Of a DNA stretch of 32,887 nt, positions 9,265-18,205 are shown one piece after another. The stretch comes from an uncultured Clostridia bacterium. GTDB taxonomy: Bacteria > Bacillota > Clostridia > TANB77 > CAG-465. Location of the stretch: positions 1 to 32,887 of the forward strand of contig CALWOC010000010.1 in the NCBI GenBank assembly GCA_944383015.1, given 5' to 3'. The position numbers and the translations under genes are program-made. The notes below the pieces were generated by a model. It ran no database searches, had not been told where the DNA came from, and was given only the letters and a program-made list of their open reading frames with translations. Numbering within the stretch: position 1 is the first letter of the stretch; every line of letters begins with the position of its first letter.

Positions 9265-12200
9265 CTATTTTTTCATTTTTACCACTTTACTTTTTTTATT
9301 TAATATTATCGATACTGATATTATTAATAGCCCAGATATTGCAAATATTGCTGTATAATTTATACTTCCTGTTTCAGGTAATATTAGTTTTAATTCGTTT
9401 TCTGCTACTAATTTTATATCTCTATTTTCTTTTGTTACTTCTACTTCTATGCTCTCTTTTTGTAATTCATAATTTTCCGGTGCTTTTATCTCTGTTACTC
9501 TATACTTTCCTACCTCTAATCCTTCAAATAAGACTTTTCCATTGCTTCCTGTTGTCATTTCTTTTGCTTCAAACTCAGTATCTATATTTCCGCTTGTATC
9601 TATCTTTTCTATTTTAAATACTGCTCCTTCTATCACTTTGCTATTATCATTTTTATCTACTTTTGTTATTTCTACACTTCCTACTACCTTTTTATATACA
9701 TATGTTACTGTTATTTGTTCTGTTGTCATTTGTCCTTGCTCATTTCCTATTATTTCTTTTACTTCATACTCTTCAAACTCTTTTGCTTGTGTCTTATATT
9801 CATCTCCTACTTTTCCTTCTATTAATACATCTTCTGCAAGTTTTTCTCCATTCTCATCTACATATTTTACTATTACGCTTGTGGCTACGCTTTCAAATTC
9901 TACTTCTATATGTTTATCTTCTTTTATATCTACAAATTTTTCTAAAACATATTTTTCTTCACTTGGTATAAACTCTATTTCTTCTCCATTTATTTTTATA
10001 CTTGATATTTTATATCCTTCTTCTGGTATTATTACTATTTCTTTTTTACTTTCTCCTCCATATGATACTTCTTCATATACTGCATCCTCTTGACCACTTA
10101 TTGTTCCTCCGACTCCTATTACTTCTGTTGTAATTTTATATTTTTTTATACTATTTGTTATTATATTTCCTTCAACTTTTTTATTGTATCCTTCTACTAT
10201 TTCTTCATCTACACTATATTCTTTTTCATTTCCATACTCATCATATTTATCTAATCCTTCTATTAAATATACTTGCTCGTCTTTTGTTACTCCTACTTCT
10301 TCTCTTTTTATTTCATTCATTCCTTCTTTTATTATTAATGTTATATTTTTTGGTCTTACTCCATTTTCATTACTATTGTCTTCCCATATTTTTGTTACTT
10401 GCATATTTACTTTATCTTCTGGTACATTAAATGTATTTGTTACTATATATCCATTTACTTGCTTCTTGTAAAAATCTATACTAATCTCATCTATTGTATA
10501 TCTTATTTCATTTGCTCTATCATCATATTTTCTTAGTCCATCTATCTGTGTAGTCCAAACATTTGAGTCTCCAGTTATTGTCTGAGTCTTTACTACTTCT
10601 TGTCCATTCTTTATTTGTATTTGTATACTTTGTGGTCTTTTTTGTGCTATATTATCATTATCTTCCCATATTTTTGTTACTTGAATACTTGTTGTTTCGT
10701 CCGGAATTTTAAAATTATTTGTTATTGTATATGTACTATTATCTATCTGTTTCTCATAAAATTTCAAATCCCCTTTATTTACTTCTTGCTCATCTAAAGT
10801 ATAATGTATCTCATTTCCTAAATCATCATATTTATCTAAATCTGTAAATTCACAACTCCAATTAGTTGCACTAGTTACTGTCTTACTTTGTACAACTATA
10901 TCTCCATTTTTAATTTGCAATATAACACTTGTAGGTCTTTTTCTCATCTCATTACTATTATCATTCCATACTTTGTTTGCTGTAATGTTTATTTTTTCAT
11001 CTGGAACTGTAAATGTATTTGTTATTATATGATTATTATTATCTATACTTTTTGAGTAAAAATATAAATCTCCTGTATTTACTTCTCTTTCATCTACTGT
11101 ATATTCTATTTCATTTCCACTATTATTATATTTTTGAAGATTATCAAAAGTATAAGTCCAATTATTTGTATCACTTAATGTCTGTGTACCAATTATTTCT
11201 TCATTTTCATTTTTTAAATCTACTAATATACTTTGTGGTCTTTTTTGTGCAATGTTGTTATTGTCATTCCAATTTTTAGTTACAGTTATACTAGTTTTTC
11301 TATCTGGTACAGTATATGTATTTGTTATAATTGTTCCTTTTACCTCTTTTGTATAAAACTCAAAATCTCCTACATTTACCTCTTCTTCGTCTACTACATA
11401 TGCTATTTCATTGCCATACTCATCATATTTATTTAAATTTTCAAATAGCACTGTTTGACTATTAGAATCATTTACATCTAACAATTTTTCTGCCACAATA
11501 CTATTATTATTCTTTAAGATTACACTTATCTGAGATGGTCTTTTTCCATTTTCATTATTATTATCATTCCATACCTTTGTTATTAATACATCTACTTTAT
11601 TCTCCCTAAATGTTACTATAATTTCTTTATTTTCTGTAACATCTTGAAATTTATCTAATACATATGGCTCATCTCTTAGAGAGTATTCTGGTAGTTGCTG
11701 CTCTACTCCATTTATTTTTATACTTGATATCTCATATCCTTCTTCTGGTGTTATTACTATATCTTTTGTACTATCGCTTTTATATGTTACTTCTTCATAT
11801 ATCTGTTCATTTTGTCCGCTAATTGTACCACCTACACCATCTACTTTTGTTGTTATATTATACTTAATTAATTCATTAGTTATTTTTTTATTTTCATTAT
11901 CTACTTTCTTTTCATATTGCTCTGGTACATTTTCTTCATCTACTGTATATGTAATTTCATTTTCATTAACATCATATGTTGGAACTTTTAAAGTTGTCTT
12001 CCAATTTTGTGCTGAATTTGTTTCGCCTTTATACTCTTTTCCATCACTTCCTACTGCTTTTAGCACAATACTTACTGGTCTTATTCCTAGCGCATTATCA
12101 TTATCTACCCATTCTTTTACTATAGTCAAATCTTCTAAAGGAACAAAAGTCGCTGTTACTCTTATATTACTATTATTTATACTTCTTACTACTTTATCAT

Positions 12201-15200
12201 TTATCTTAAAGTTAAATTTTATATAATCATTATTATCATCTTTTATATAACTAGCTTGTAATGTTACCTCAACAGGCTCTCCAGTTGACTCTATATAATA
12301 CTCTTTTGTATCTGTATACTGCTTTACTTTCCAATCTTGACTTAAATATGTATATTCTGTATTATCTGTAGTATTTAAATCTAATGGTAATGTTACCCAT
12401 GCAGCACCATCTTTACTTACTTCTACTTTTAGATCTTCTAATTTATAGTTTTCATCATTTGCCCATCCTACTATAAGTTTATCTGATACAAAGTCTTTTA
12501 CTTTTATTGTCTTTTGTACTGTTCCATTGTCATTTATTGTTGTTTCTACTCCTCTTTTTTCTTCCTCATCTTTTTCATAATTTGTATTTAAATCTGCTGC
12601 ATCCTCAGTATTTTGTTTTATGTCTGGTGCTATTTTTAATATACCATCATTATAATCTTTCTGTCCTTTTATTATATTATTGTTTAAAGTTGCTGATACT
12701 TCATTTCCCTTTATTACTACAATTTTACTATCTGTTAAATATCTTCCGTCATTTAATCTCCAATAATATTTTAACTCATACCACCCTGTATCTTCTTCAG
12801 TAAATAACTCTTCTCCTCTCCATTTTTGATCATTTAATGTATCTGATGTTACTCTTTTCTTTTCATCATAATTTATTACTGGTATTTGTGCTCCATCCTC
12901 AGTTTCTCTATATATTATACCTAAACTATATACTTCAACTTTTGCAAGACCTGTATCTTTTGAATTTCCAATTAATGCTTGATTATACATCTCATCGAAC
13001 TTTTTAGTAGTTGCATCACTTGCATTTTCATTATCTGGATATCTATTCCACAATGCAAATAAATTTATAGTATTAGGATCTTTTGTTACTATCTGTCCTG
13101 GATATATAACTTTATTATCTCCAAGATTTTCTGAATCTGTTATTACATACATTGTATCTTGTGCATGTTTATATGTAGTCGCATCTATTTTTTGTCCATT
13201 TATTTCAATAGAGTTTTCTATCACTCTTCCTTCATCCAAATTATCTGTTACCAAAGTTACTTCTGCATATTCTCCAGCATCTATATATGCAGTTGGTAAT
13301 AATCTTAGCTTTCTTGTTCCTACCACATTATTTCCTATTGTATTTTTTGCTTCTATTTTTACCCATGATTTTCCTGGTGCAAAATCGTAACACTTATATA
13401 TATCTTTAACTTCTAACCCAAAATTTAAGCCTTCTTCTCTATTTTTAACTGGATTTTGTATAGATAATACCGGAACCTTTTTTTCTGTTCCATCTTCTTG
13501 TGTTATCTTTAACTCTTCCACATATCCTTTAGTAGAATTAGTCTCACTATCTACTTGCCATGTTATATCATATCCTGATGAGTTTGAATTTTCATTACTT
13601 GTAAATTCAAATGTTGATGTTATATCTCTTATAGTGTCATATATTTCCTTTGCCTCTTTTCTACTTTGAATTTGACCATCTTCTACCATTAAATTATCCC
13701 AATGATCTAAGAATACTGTTGCAGTTGATGCAGTTGAGTAACTTTGTACAAGTTCATTATTTGTAAAATTATTTGCATCATCTACAAATGCTTTAAGTTG
13801 TGGATAATATCCTTCTTTATATACCCACGAATCTCCATCCTGCATGTCCACATTTGTAAGACCTTGTACTCCTTTGATTATTGATTCTTGAGTATATACT
13901 CCTGTTACTCCATTAAGTTGACATGCCTCTTGCCCATTTCCTTGCATTCCAACAGCTACTTCCCTCATAGCTGTTGTTTGTTTGTCATAATAGCAGTTAT
14001 AAAAATTAAGTTGATTTGCTCGCGATGTATATTCACCTAAAAATCCACCAATTTTTTTAGATTTAGCTGTTTCAATATCTGTAGCTGTATCTATATTTCC
14101 AACCTCACCTGCTGCATAGCAGTTTATCATAATAATACCATTTAATTTTCCCAGTCCTGAAACATTTATTGTACCACTATTAGCAGTGCTTCCAATAAAT
14201 CCACCGACACCTTCTCCAGAATAATCCATTCCTACCATTGATGTTGAATAACAATTCTTGTATATTGTTCCTGCTTTTTTATCTAAATCTGATCCAACAA
14301 ATCCACCAATACTTGTTGTTCCCTCAACAACACCAGAAGTATAGCAATTTTCAAAATATGCATTTATTGTCTGTGCATTCGTATCGTCATAAAAAGGTCC
14401 CCAAGAATATCCAACTTGACACCCAATAAATACACCTGTACTATCTTCACCATAAATAGAATTATTGCAAAATGAATTTTTACAAATAACACCACTATCC
14501 ATACATGATATAAATCCACCTGAGTGTCCAGATGTAGAAAAAATTTCACAATCTATAGAATAACAATCTGTTATATAAAATGGATATCTAGAATCTGTTG
14601 TATTTAAAGTAGTACTACTATTTCCAAATAAAGCTTCTGGTTGACTTGGATATTCTACATCATATCTTACACCATATCCTCCCGAAAATGAGTTCTGTGC
14701 ACCAGATACGCATCCTATAAAACCACTTGTATGTTGTCCAGCACCATAAATATACATGTTTGAAGTTGAACAGTCTTTTACAAATGTATTAACTGAGCCA
14801 GGTCTTGAAATAAATCCACAAGTATCACTACCTTTAGACTGTATGAAACCACCATCTATATGTATATTTTCAAATCTATATCCAGAAGACATTGGCCTAC
14901 CTATAGGAGAAACTTTATCTGAATTTGACTTTCCAATAACTTTTACACTTTTCATATTTAAATTCTCTATAGTTGTTTTGGCATTCATAGTTGAAAAAAG
15001 TCCATTAACATTAGAATTTAAATTATAAATTGTATGCCCATTTCCTTCAATATATATTTCTCCTGAAGATGTATATACAGATGGCCAAATCATTCCATTT
15101 TGTCCACCTAAATCTATGTCATTTTTTATATATATTTTTTTATTATTTTTTGTTGTAGCAACAGCGTTTAAAACATAATATAATTGATTTGCATTTTCTA

Positions 15201-15660
15201 TATTATATACTTCATAAGTTACATCTCTTGTGTCTATAACACCTTGTACTATTTCTGTAGTATATTTAACATTTTCTTGCTCTATTTTGTTTTCTGAACC
15301 ATAGAAATCACTTATTTTATATTCAGTACCGTCACTCTTATTTGCAGTTCCATCCCATGGTATAATTCCTAAACTACTAGTATCTACCCAATTAAAATAA
15401 CTATTTCCTTCTATAACTTTTGCAGTAGCAAGATTTGTATCTGTTGTATTTTTTGCAACACCTTCTCCAAATATATTATTTTGAATATCTGTCCATCTTG
15501 CATTTTGAAAATCTGTAATTGTATCATAATTTGTTTGCATTGCATTCTTACTATTAATATTATTAAAATTATATATTATATCTTGTTTATTTATAACATA
15601 TATAGATAAAATTAAGATTATAAAAACTACTATTATTTTTCTACTTCTACTTTTTTTCAT
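9265..15660 (-). CDS. Giant LPETG-anchored adhesin with GLUG head and Cna-B stalk
   Basis: Encodes 2131 residues. A basic start and hydrophobic segment (~8-25) direct export. Residues ~150-600 form a Gly-rich region of GLUG-like units (for example GGFIGSTANSG and NCYAAGEVG). A middle region with no domain I recognise spans ~620-1180. A Cna-B domain with EWVDNDN starts near 1180, an InlB-like repeat spans ~1263-1347, and five more Cna-B domains start near 1360, 1463, 1563, 1663 and 1757, each with W-(N/E)-D-N and RP motifs. A second InlB-like repeat (~1840-1923), MucBP (~1928-1990), a SpaA-like domain (~1990-2087) and LPETG at 2094-2098 complete it, followed by membrane segment and basic tail. 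Cna-B domains often form internal isopeptide bonds, giving a stiff stalk; I did not map the bond residues. Start: GAGGG 6 nt upstream. Paralogue of the left-edge gene. Confidence 0.93.
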   Translation of the reverse strand: MKKSRSRKIIVVFIILILSIYVINKQDIIYNFNNINSKNAMQTNYDTITDFQNARWTDIQNNIFGEGVAKNTTDTNLATAKVIEGNSYFNWVDTSSLGIIPWDGTANKSDGTEYKISDFYGSENKIEQENVKYTTEIVQGVIDTRDVTYEVYNIENANQLYYVLNAVATTKNNKKIYIKNDIDLGGQNGMIWPSVYTSSGEIYIEGNGHTIYNLNSNVNGLFSTMNAKTTIENLNMKSVKVIGKSNSDKVSPIGRPMSSGYRFENIHIDGGFIQSKGSDTCGFISRPGSVNTFVKDCSTSNMYIYGAGQHTSGFIGCVSGAQNSFSGGYGVRYDVEYPSQPEALFGNSSTTLNTTDSRYPFYITDCYSIDCEIFSTSGHSGGFISCMDSGVICKNSFCNNSIYGEDSTGVFIGCQVGYSWGPFYDDTNAQTINAYFENCYTSGVVEGTTSIGGFVGSDLDKKAGTIYKNCYSTSMVGMDYSGEGVGGFIGSTANSGTINVSGLGKLNGIIMINCYAAGEVGNIDTATDIETAKSKKIGGFLGEYTSRANQLNFYNCYYDKQTTAMREVAVGMQGNGQEACQLNGVTGVYTQESIIKGVQGLTNVDMQDGDSWVYKEGYYPQLKAFVDDANNFTNNELVQSYSTASTATVFLDHWDNLMVEDGQIQSRKEAKEIYDTIRDITSTFEFTSNENSNSSGYDITWQVDSETNSTKGYVEELKITQEDGTEKKVPVLSIQNPVKNREEGLNFGLEVKDIYKCYDFAPGKSWVKIEAKNTIGNNVVGTRKLRLLPTAYIDAGEYAEVTLVTDNLDEGRVIENSIEINGQKIDATTYKHAQDTMYVITDSENLGDNKVIYPGQIVTKDPNTINLFALWNRYPDNENASDATTKKFDEMYNQALIGNSKDTGLAKVEVYSLGIIYRETEDGAQIPVINYDEKKRVTSDTLNDQKWRGEELFTEEDTGWYELKYYWRLNDGRYLTDSKIVVIKGNEVSATLNNNIIKGQKDYNDGILKIAPDIKQNTEDAADLNTNYEKDEEEKRGVETTINDNGTVQKTIKVKDFVSDKLIVGWANDENYKLEDLKVEVSKDGAAWVTLPLDLNTTDNTEYTYLSQDWKVKQYTDTKEYYIESTGEPVEVTLQASYIKDDNNDYIKFNFKINDKVVRSINNSNIRVTATFVPLEDLTIVKEWVDNDNALGIRPVSIVLKAVGSDGKEYKGETNSAQNWKTTLKVPTYDVNENEITYTVDEENVPEQYEKKVDNENKKITNELIKYNITTKVDGVGGTISGQNEQIYEEVTYKSDSTKDIVITPEEGYEISSIKINGVEQQLPEYSLRDEPYVLDKFQDVTENKEIIVTFRENKVDVLITKVWNDNNNENGKRPSQISVILKNNNSIVAEKLLDVNDSNSQTVLFENLNKYDEYGNEIAYVVDEEEVNVGDFEFYTKEVKGTIITNTYTVPDRKTSITVTKNWNDNNNIAQKRPQSILVDLKNENEEIIGTQTLSDTNNWTYTFDNLQKYNNSGNEIEYTVDEREVNTGDLYFYSKSIDNNNHIITNTFTVPDEKINITANKVWNDNSNEMRKRPTSVILQIKNGDIVVQSKTVTSATNWSCEFTDLDKYDDLGNEIHYTLDEQEVNKGDLKFYEKQIDNSTYTITNNFKIPDETTSIQVTKIWEDNDNIAQKRPQSIQIQIKNGQEVVKTQTITGDSNVWTTQIDGLRKYDDRANEIRYTIDEISIDFYKKQVNGYIVTNTFNVPEDKVNMQVTKIWEDNSNENGVRPKNITLIIKEGMNEIKREEVGVTKDEQVYLIEGLDKYDEYGNEKEYSVDEEIVEGYNKKVEGNIITNSIKKYKITTEVIGVGGTISGQEDAVYEEVSYGGESKKEIVIIPEEGYKISSIKINGEEIEFIPSEEKYVLEKFVDIKEDKHIEVEFESVATSVIVKYVDENGEKLAEDVLIEGKVGDEYKTQAKEFEEYEVKEIIGNEQGQMTTEQITVTYVYKKVVGSVEITKVDKNDNSKVIEGAVFKIEKIDTSGNIDTEFEAKEMTTGSNGKVLFEGLEVGKYRVTEIKAPENYELQKESIEVEVTKENRDIKLVAENELKLILPETGSINYTAIFAISGLLIISVSIILNKKSKVVKMKK
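9439..9872. repeat. 434-bp direct repeat, copy 2
   Basis: Identical to 5312-5745 at every base, including synonymous positions. It encodes residues 1930-2074 of the 2131-residue protein. Confidence 0.95.
10250..11640 (-). repeat. Tandem Cna-B-encoding repeats, about 300 bp each
   Basis: The DNA for the conserved Arg-Pro (ggtc on the plus strand) recurs at 10352, 10634, 10934, 11237 and 11537, spacings of 282-303 bases or about 94-101 residues. The third and fifth Cna-B domains share AQKRPQSI, suggesting duplication of a unit within the stalk. The left-edge paralogue has corresponding units. Confidence 0.8.
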
Positions 15661-15693
15661 ATTTTTCCCTCTATAAACTTATAATTCTATATA

Positions 15694-15722
15694 ATTTTAT
15701 CATTAATATTAATTTTATACAA
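15694..15722 (-). promoter_or_regulatory. Promoter of the 2131-residue surface gene
   Basis: TTGTAT (15722-15717), 17-bp spacer, TAAAAT (15699-15694), with a TG extended -10. The -10 context ATGATAAAAT is the same as at the promoters near 4998 and 32294. Confidence 0.6.
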
Positions 15723-15799
15723 TAATTGTAATTATTTTGTAACATGAGTTTTCTATATATTTTTTAGTACATATTTCATCCCATTAATTTATTTTTTTA

Positions 15800-15828
15800 C
15801 AACAAAAAACTCGCTTATTTAAGCGAGT
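15800..15828 (-). terminator. Intrinsic terminator of the DUF1540 gene
   Basis: An 8-bp stem (15809-15816 with 15821-15828, loop ATTT) is followed on the minus strand by TTTTTTG. It lies 5 bases past the stop at 15834. Confidence 0.85.
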
Positions 15829-15833
15829 CTTAT

Positions 15834-16040
15834 TTAATTTCCACCAAGTATCTCAGATCTATTTAAATTACCACAATAATTATATGATCCACAAGCTGTC
15901 TGATCCTCTTTATTTTTACTTTTTCTATCATTCATACATTCACATACAACTATTGAATCTAATCTACAAGTAGAATCTTCTATACAATTATGTACACATT
16001 TTGTAACATTACATTTGATTCTATCATTACTATTTCTCAT
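15834..16040 (-). CDS. DUF1540 cysteine-rich mini-protein
   Basis: Encodes 68 residues with the DUF1540 pattern: I-x-C-x-V-x-x-C starting at Ile8/Cys10, a central CRLDSIVV segment, and a C-terminal Cys after an acidic/Thr patch (QTAC, Cys50). There are eight cysteines (10, 15, 19, 25, 33, 35, 50, 56), more than the four that define the family, so a metal site or disulphides are likely. The function of the family is unknown; it is common in Clostridia and Bacilli. No signal peptide is seen, so it is probably cytoplasmic. Start: GGGGAG 10 nt upstream. It forms a single-gene unit with its own promoter and terminator. Confidence 0.85.
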   Translation of the reverse strand: MRNSNDRIKCNVTKCVHNCIEDSTCRLDSIVVCECMNDRKSKNKEDQTACGSYNYCGNLNRSEILGGN

Positions 16041-16062
16041 TTTTTATCATCTCCCCATTCAT

Positions 16063-16093
16063 ATTATATGTCTATTCATTATTTTTTATTCAA
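16063..16093 (-). promoter_or_regulatory. Probable promoter of the DUF1540 gene
   Basis: Perfect TATAAT (16068-16063) with a candidate -35 TTGAAT (16093-16088). The spacer is 19 bp, longer than ideal. Confidence 0.45.
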
Positions 16094-16102
16094 AAAATAT
16101 AA

Positions 16103-16131
16103 TTGTTTTTTAAATTAAATTTTGTTATACT
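16103..16131 (+). promoter_or_regulatory. Promoter of the radical SAM gene
   Basis: TTGTTT (16103-16108), 17-bp spacer, TATACT (16126-16131). The predicted start site is near 16138, only about 3 nt before the ATG at 16141, which would give a leaderless or nearly leaderless message. Confidence 0.6.
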
Positions 16132-16140
16132 TTATATGTT

Positions 16141-17052
16141 ATGGAAAGATATAAACATTTAAATACTTATTTAAAAGAAAAATTTGGTGAAAGAACATTA
16201 AAAATTTGTATAGATGGTAATTTTACATGTCCAAATCGTGATGGAACAAAAGGACTTAATGGATGTATTTTTTGTAGCACAAAAGGCTCAGGTGACCATC
16301 TAAACAAAATAGATATATCCGAACAAGTAAAAAAACATTTAGATAGTTATAGAGGGAAAAGAGCAAATAAATTTATTGTATATTTTCAAAACTATACTAA
16401 TACATATGATAGTATTCAAAATTTAAAGAAAAAATATGATTCAGCTTTAATAGACAATAGAATTGTTGGTCTTCAAATTGCTACACGACCAGATTGTATA
16501 AATGATGATATTGCAAATCTTATAAGCTCATATAAAGAAAAATACTATGTCTGTGTAGAACTTGGTCTACAGACCTCTAATGATAAAATTGGAGAATTTT
16601 TAAATAGGCAATATTCTACAAAAGATTTTGCTAAAGCAGTAAAAATTCTAAATAAATATAATATAGATGTTGTTGCACATATTATGGTTGGTCTTCCAAA
16701 TGAAACATTAAAAGATATAGAAAATACTGTAAATTTTATTAATTCACAAGATATACAAGGAATAAAAATTCACTCTACATACATTACTAAAAACACAGCT
16801 CTTGAGAAAATGTATATTAAAAAACTATATAATCCTATATCTCTTGAAAAATATTTAGACTTACTTTCATTCATAATAACTCACCTAAGACCAGACATAA
16901 TAATACATAGAATTAGTGGTGATGCTCCAAAAGATTTACTTATTGCCCCAAGCTGGAATAGTCATAAAAAATTGGTATTAAATGGCATAGATAAACTTTT
17001 AAAAGAAAAAGAGCAATTTCAAGGTATATTTTACAAAAAAATTGATGAATAA
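16141..17052 (+). CDS. TIGR01212-type radical SAM protein (YhcC/YtqA family)
   Basis: Encodes 303 residues, close to the usual family length. The N-terminus has the family signature with GNFTCPNRDGTKG and the cysteines Cys30, Cys42 and Cys45 (C-x11-C-x2-C), which should bind the 4Fe-4S cluster that cleaves S-adenosylmethionine. Further family-like patches are GLQIATRPDCI, ELGLQTSND and HIMVGLPNE. The substrate of YhcC-like enzymes is not firmly established, so I give no gene symbol. It is cytoplasmic. No clear Shine-Dalgarno precedes the ATG; the promoter position suggests leaderless translation. It overlaps the promoter of the next gene and probably reads through into it. Confidence 0.9.
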   Translation: MERYKHLNTYLKEKFGERTLKICIDGNFTCPNRDGTKGLNGCIFCSTKGSGDHLNKIDISEQVKKHLDSYRGKRANKFIVYFQNYTNTYDSIQNLKKKYDSALIDNRIVGLQIATRPDCINDDIANLISSYKEKYYVCVELGLQTSNDKIGEFLNRQYSTKDFAKAVKILNKYNIDVVAHIMVGLPNETLKDIENTVNFINSQDIQGIKIHSTYITKNTALEKMYIKKLYNPISLEKYLDLLSFIITHLRPDIIIHRISGDAPKDLLIAPSWNSHKKLVLNGIDKLLKEKEQFQGIFYKKIDE

Positions 17053-17071
17053 TGTAATATTGTGGTATAAT
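17042..17071 (+). promoter_or_regulatory. Promoter of the peptidase C26 gene
   Basis: TTGATG (17042-17047), 18-bp spacer, perfect TATAAT (17066-17071) with TG one base upstream. It overlaps the last codons of the radical SAM gene. The start site near 17078 rules out the in-frame ATG at 17042 for this transcript. Confidence 0.65.
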
Positions 17072-17086
17072 ATGTTTGGTGATTTT

Positions 17087-17764
17087 ATGAAAAGACCAAT
17101 TATTGGTGTTATTGCAAGACCATATATTACAGATAGTAATAGACAAGTATTATGTATTTTAGAAAATGTTAGAAGAAATATATTACGTTTTGGTGGAATT
17201 CCTTTATTAATTCTACCAACTCAAGATATGATATATATAAATAATAAAGAATCAGAACTTACATTAGAAGATAAAGAAATACTCGATACTCAAATAGATA
17301 TGTGTGATGGTATTTTAATGCCTGGTGGAGATAGAATATATCACTATGACAATTATATCTGTAAAAGAGTCAATGAGAAAAATATGCCTCTTTTAGGTAT
17401 TTGTATGGGAATGCAAGTAATGTGTAACTATAACAATTCCAATAGAAATATAAAAGTTGAAGGGCATAAAAAGCCAGATGATGAATACGTACATAATGTA
17501 AATATAAGCAAATCTTCAAAACTATTTAATATAATTAATCAAGAAGAAATCAAAGTTAATAGTCTACACGGCTATATGGTTCCAAATTCTGGAGAATATA
17601 GCATTTCTGCAAAATGTGATAATGTAATTGAAGGAATAGAAAAAAAAGATGAACTATTTAATATAGGTGTTCAATGGCATCCTGAAAGAAGTGATGATGA
17701 ACCTAGCACCAAATTAATAAATTCATTTGTAAATGCATGTAAAATATATTCAAAACTAAAATAA
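17087..17764 (+). CDS. Gamma-glutamyl hydrolase-like peptidase C26 (PuuD-type class I GATase)
   Basis: Encodes 225 residues from the ATG at 17087. That start begins with MKRPIIGVIARP, as family members do, and follows GGTGA. An in-frame ATG at 17042 lies on the promoter -35 and is rejected. The catalytic triad is visible: nucleophile Cys106 in GICMGMQ, and His198 and Glu200 in GVQWHPE. LMPGGDRIYHYDNY is the usual oxyanion/substrate loop. Family members hydrolyse gamma-glutamyl amides such as gamma-glutamyl-GABA, or glutamine-like substrates; which one here cannot be read from sequence. The usual NS-x-HHQ is NSLHGYM, a variation next to the active site. No polyamine-degradation genes are nearby. 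Confidence 0.88.
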   Translation: MKRPIIGVIARPYITDSNRQVLCILENVRRNILRFGGIPLLILPTQDMIYINNKESELTLEDKEILDTQIDMCDGILMPGGDRIYHYDNYICKRVNEKNMPLLGICMGMQVMCNYNNSNRNIKVEGHKKPDDEYVHNVNISKSSKLFNIINQEEIKVNSLHGYMVPNSGEYSISAKCDNVIEGIEKKDELFNIGVQWHPERSDDEPSTKLINSFVNACKIYSKLK

Positions 17765-17796
17765 ACTACACATTTAAAATGTGTAGTTTATTTTTA
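17762..17796. terminator. Bidirectional terminator between convergent genes
   Basis: A hairpin of about 12 bp (17763-17774 with 17778-17789) is followed by a T-rich run on both strands (ATTTTTATCC on plus, ATTTTAGTTTTG on minus). It closes the peptidase C26 gene on plus and the coiled-coil gene on minus. Confidence 0.8.
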
Positions 17797-18195
17797 TCCT
17801 ATTATATCTAACTCTTTTTTTAGCCTTTGAACTTCCATATTATACGCTTCTGTGTTTTTTTTATGCTCTTGAATACTATTTCTTAGTCTCTCATTTTGCA
17901 TTTCAAATAATTTTATAAGAGCATATTTTTGATCTTCATTCATATTTTCTATTGGAATTTCTCCTCTTCTATACATTGCTTGGAACTCATATATATCTAC
18001 CCTTTGATGAGTACCAGTCATTGTAACTGTATCTGAAAAATTTCCATTTTGTTTTGCCCTTTGTGCAAGAATACTTGCTCTTTTTTGATCTCTTTTTTTT
18101 CTTTTTATATTAAAAAATCCTTGAAATAACTTTTTTAAATTTCTAGAAAAAAAATTTTCTCTTACCATAGGTAAATTATAATATTGTTCTTTCAT
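17794..18195 (-). CDS. Unrecognised basic coiled-coil protein
   Basis: Encodes 133 residues; I do not recognise a family. The N-terminal half has a strongly basic patch (KRKKRDQKR, residues 31-39). A middle stretch reads DIYEFQAMYRRGEIP, and residues ~86-131 form a charged heptad-like helix (LFEMQNERLRNSIQEHKKN onward) consistent with a coiled coil. No signal peptide or membrane segment is present. It starts 10 nt after the HD-domain gene; its GGGAGG overlaps that gene's TAG stop, so translation is probably coupled and the two proteins may work together. Confidence 0.75.
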   Translation of the reverse strand: MKEQYYNLPMVRENFFSRNLKKLFQGFFNIKRKKRDQKRASILAQRAKQNGNFSDTVTMTGTHQRVDIYEFQAMYRRGEIPIENMNEDQKYALIKLFEMQNERLRNSIQEHKKNTEAYNMEVQRLKKELDIIG

Positions 18196-18205
18196 GTCTA
18201 CCTCC

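Noticed and set aside
14756..15028. Plus-strand 90-codon frame with fairly normal composition
   Set aside because: It lies wholly inside the GLUG head of the 2131-residue gene on the other strand, which is conserved with the left-edge paralogue. No ribosome binding site.
17042..17086. N-terminal extension of the peptidase C26 protein
   Set aside because: The ATG at 17042 lies on the -35 of the gene's promoter and the extra residues are unlike the family start; 17087 fits better.
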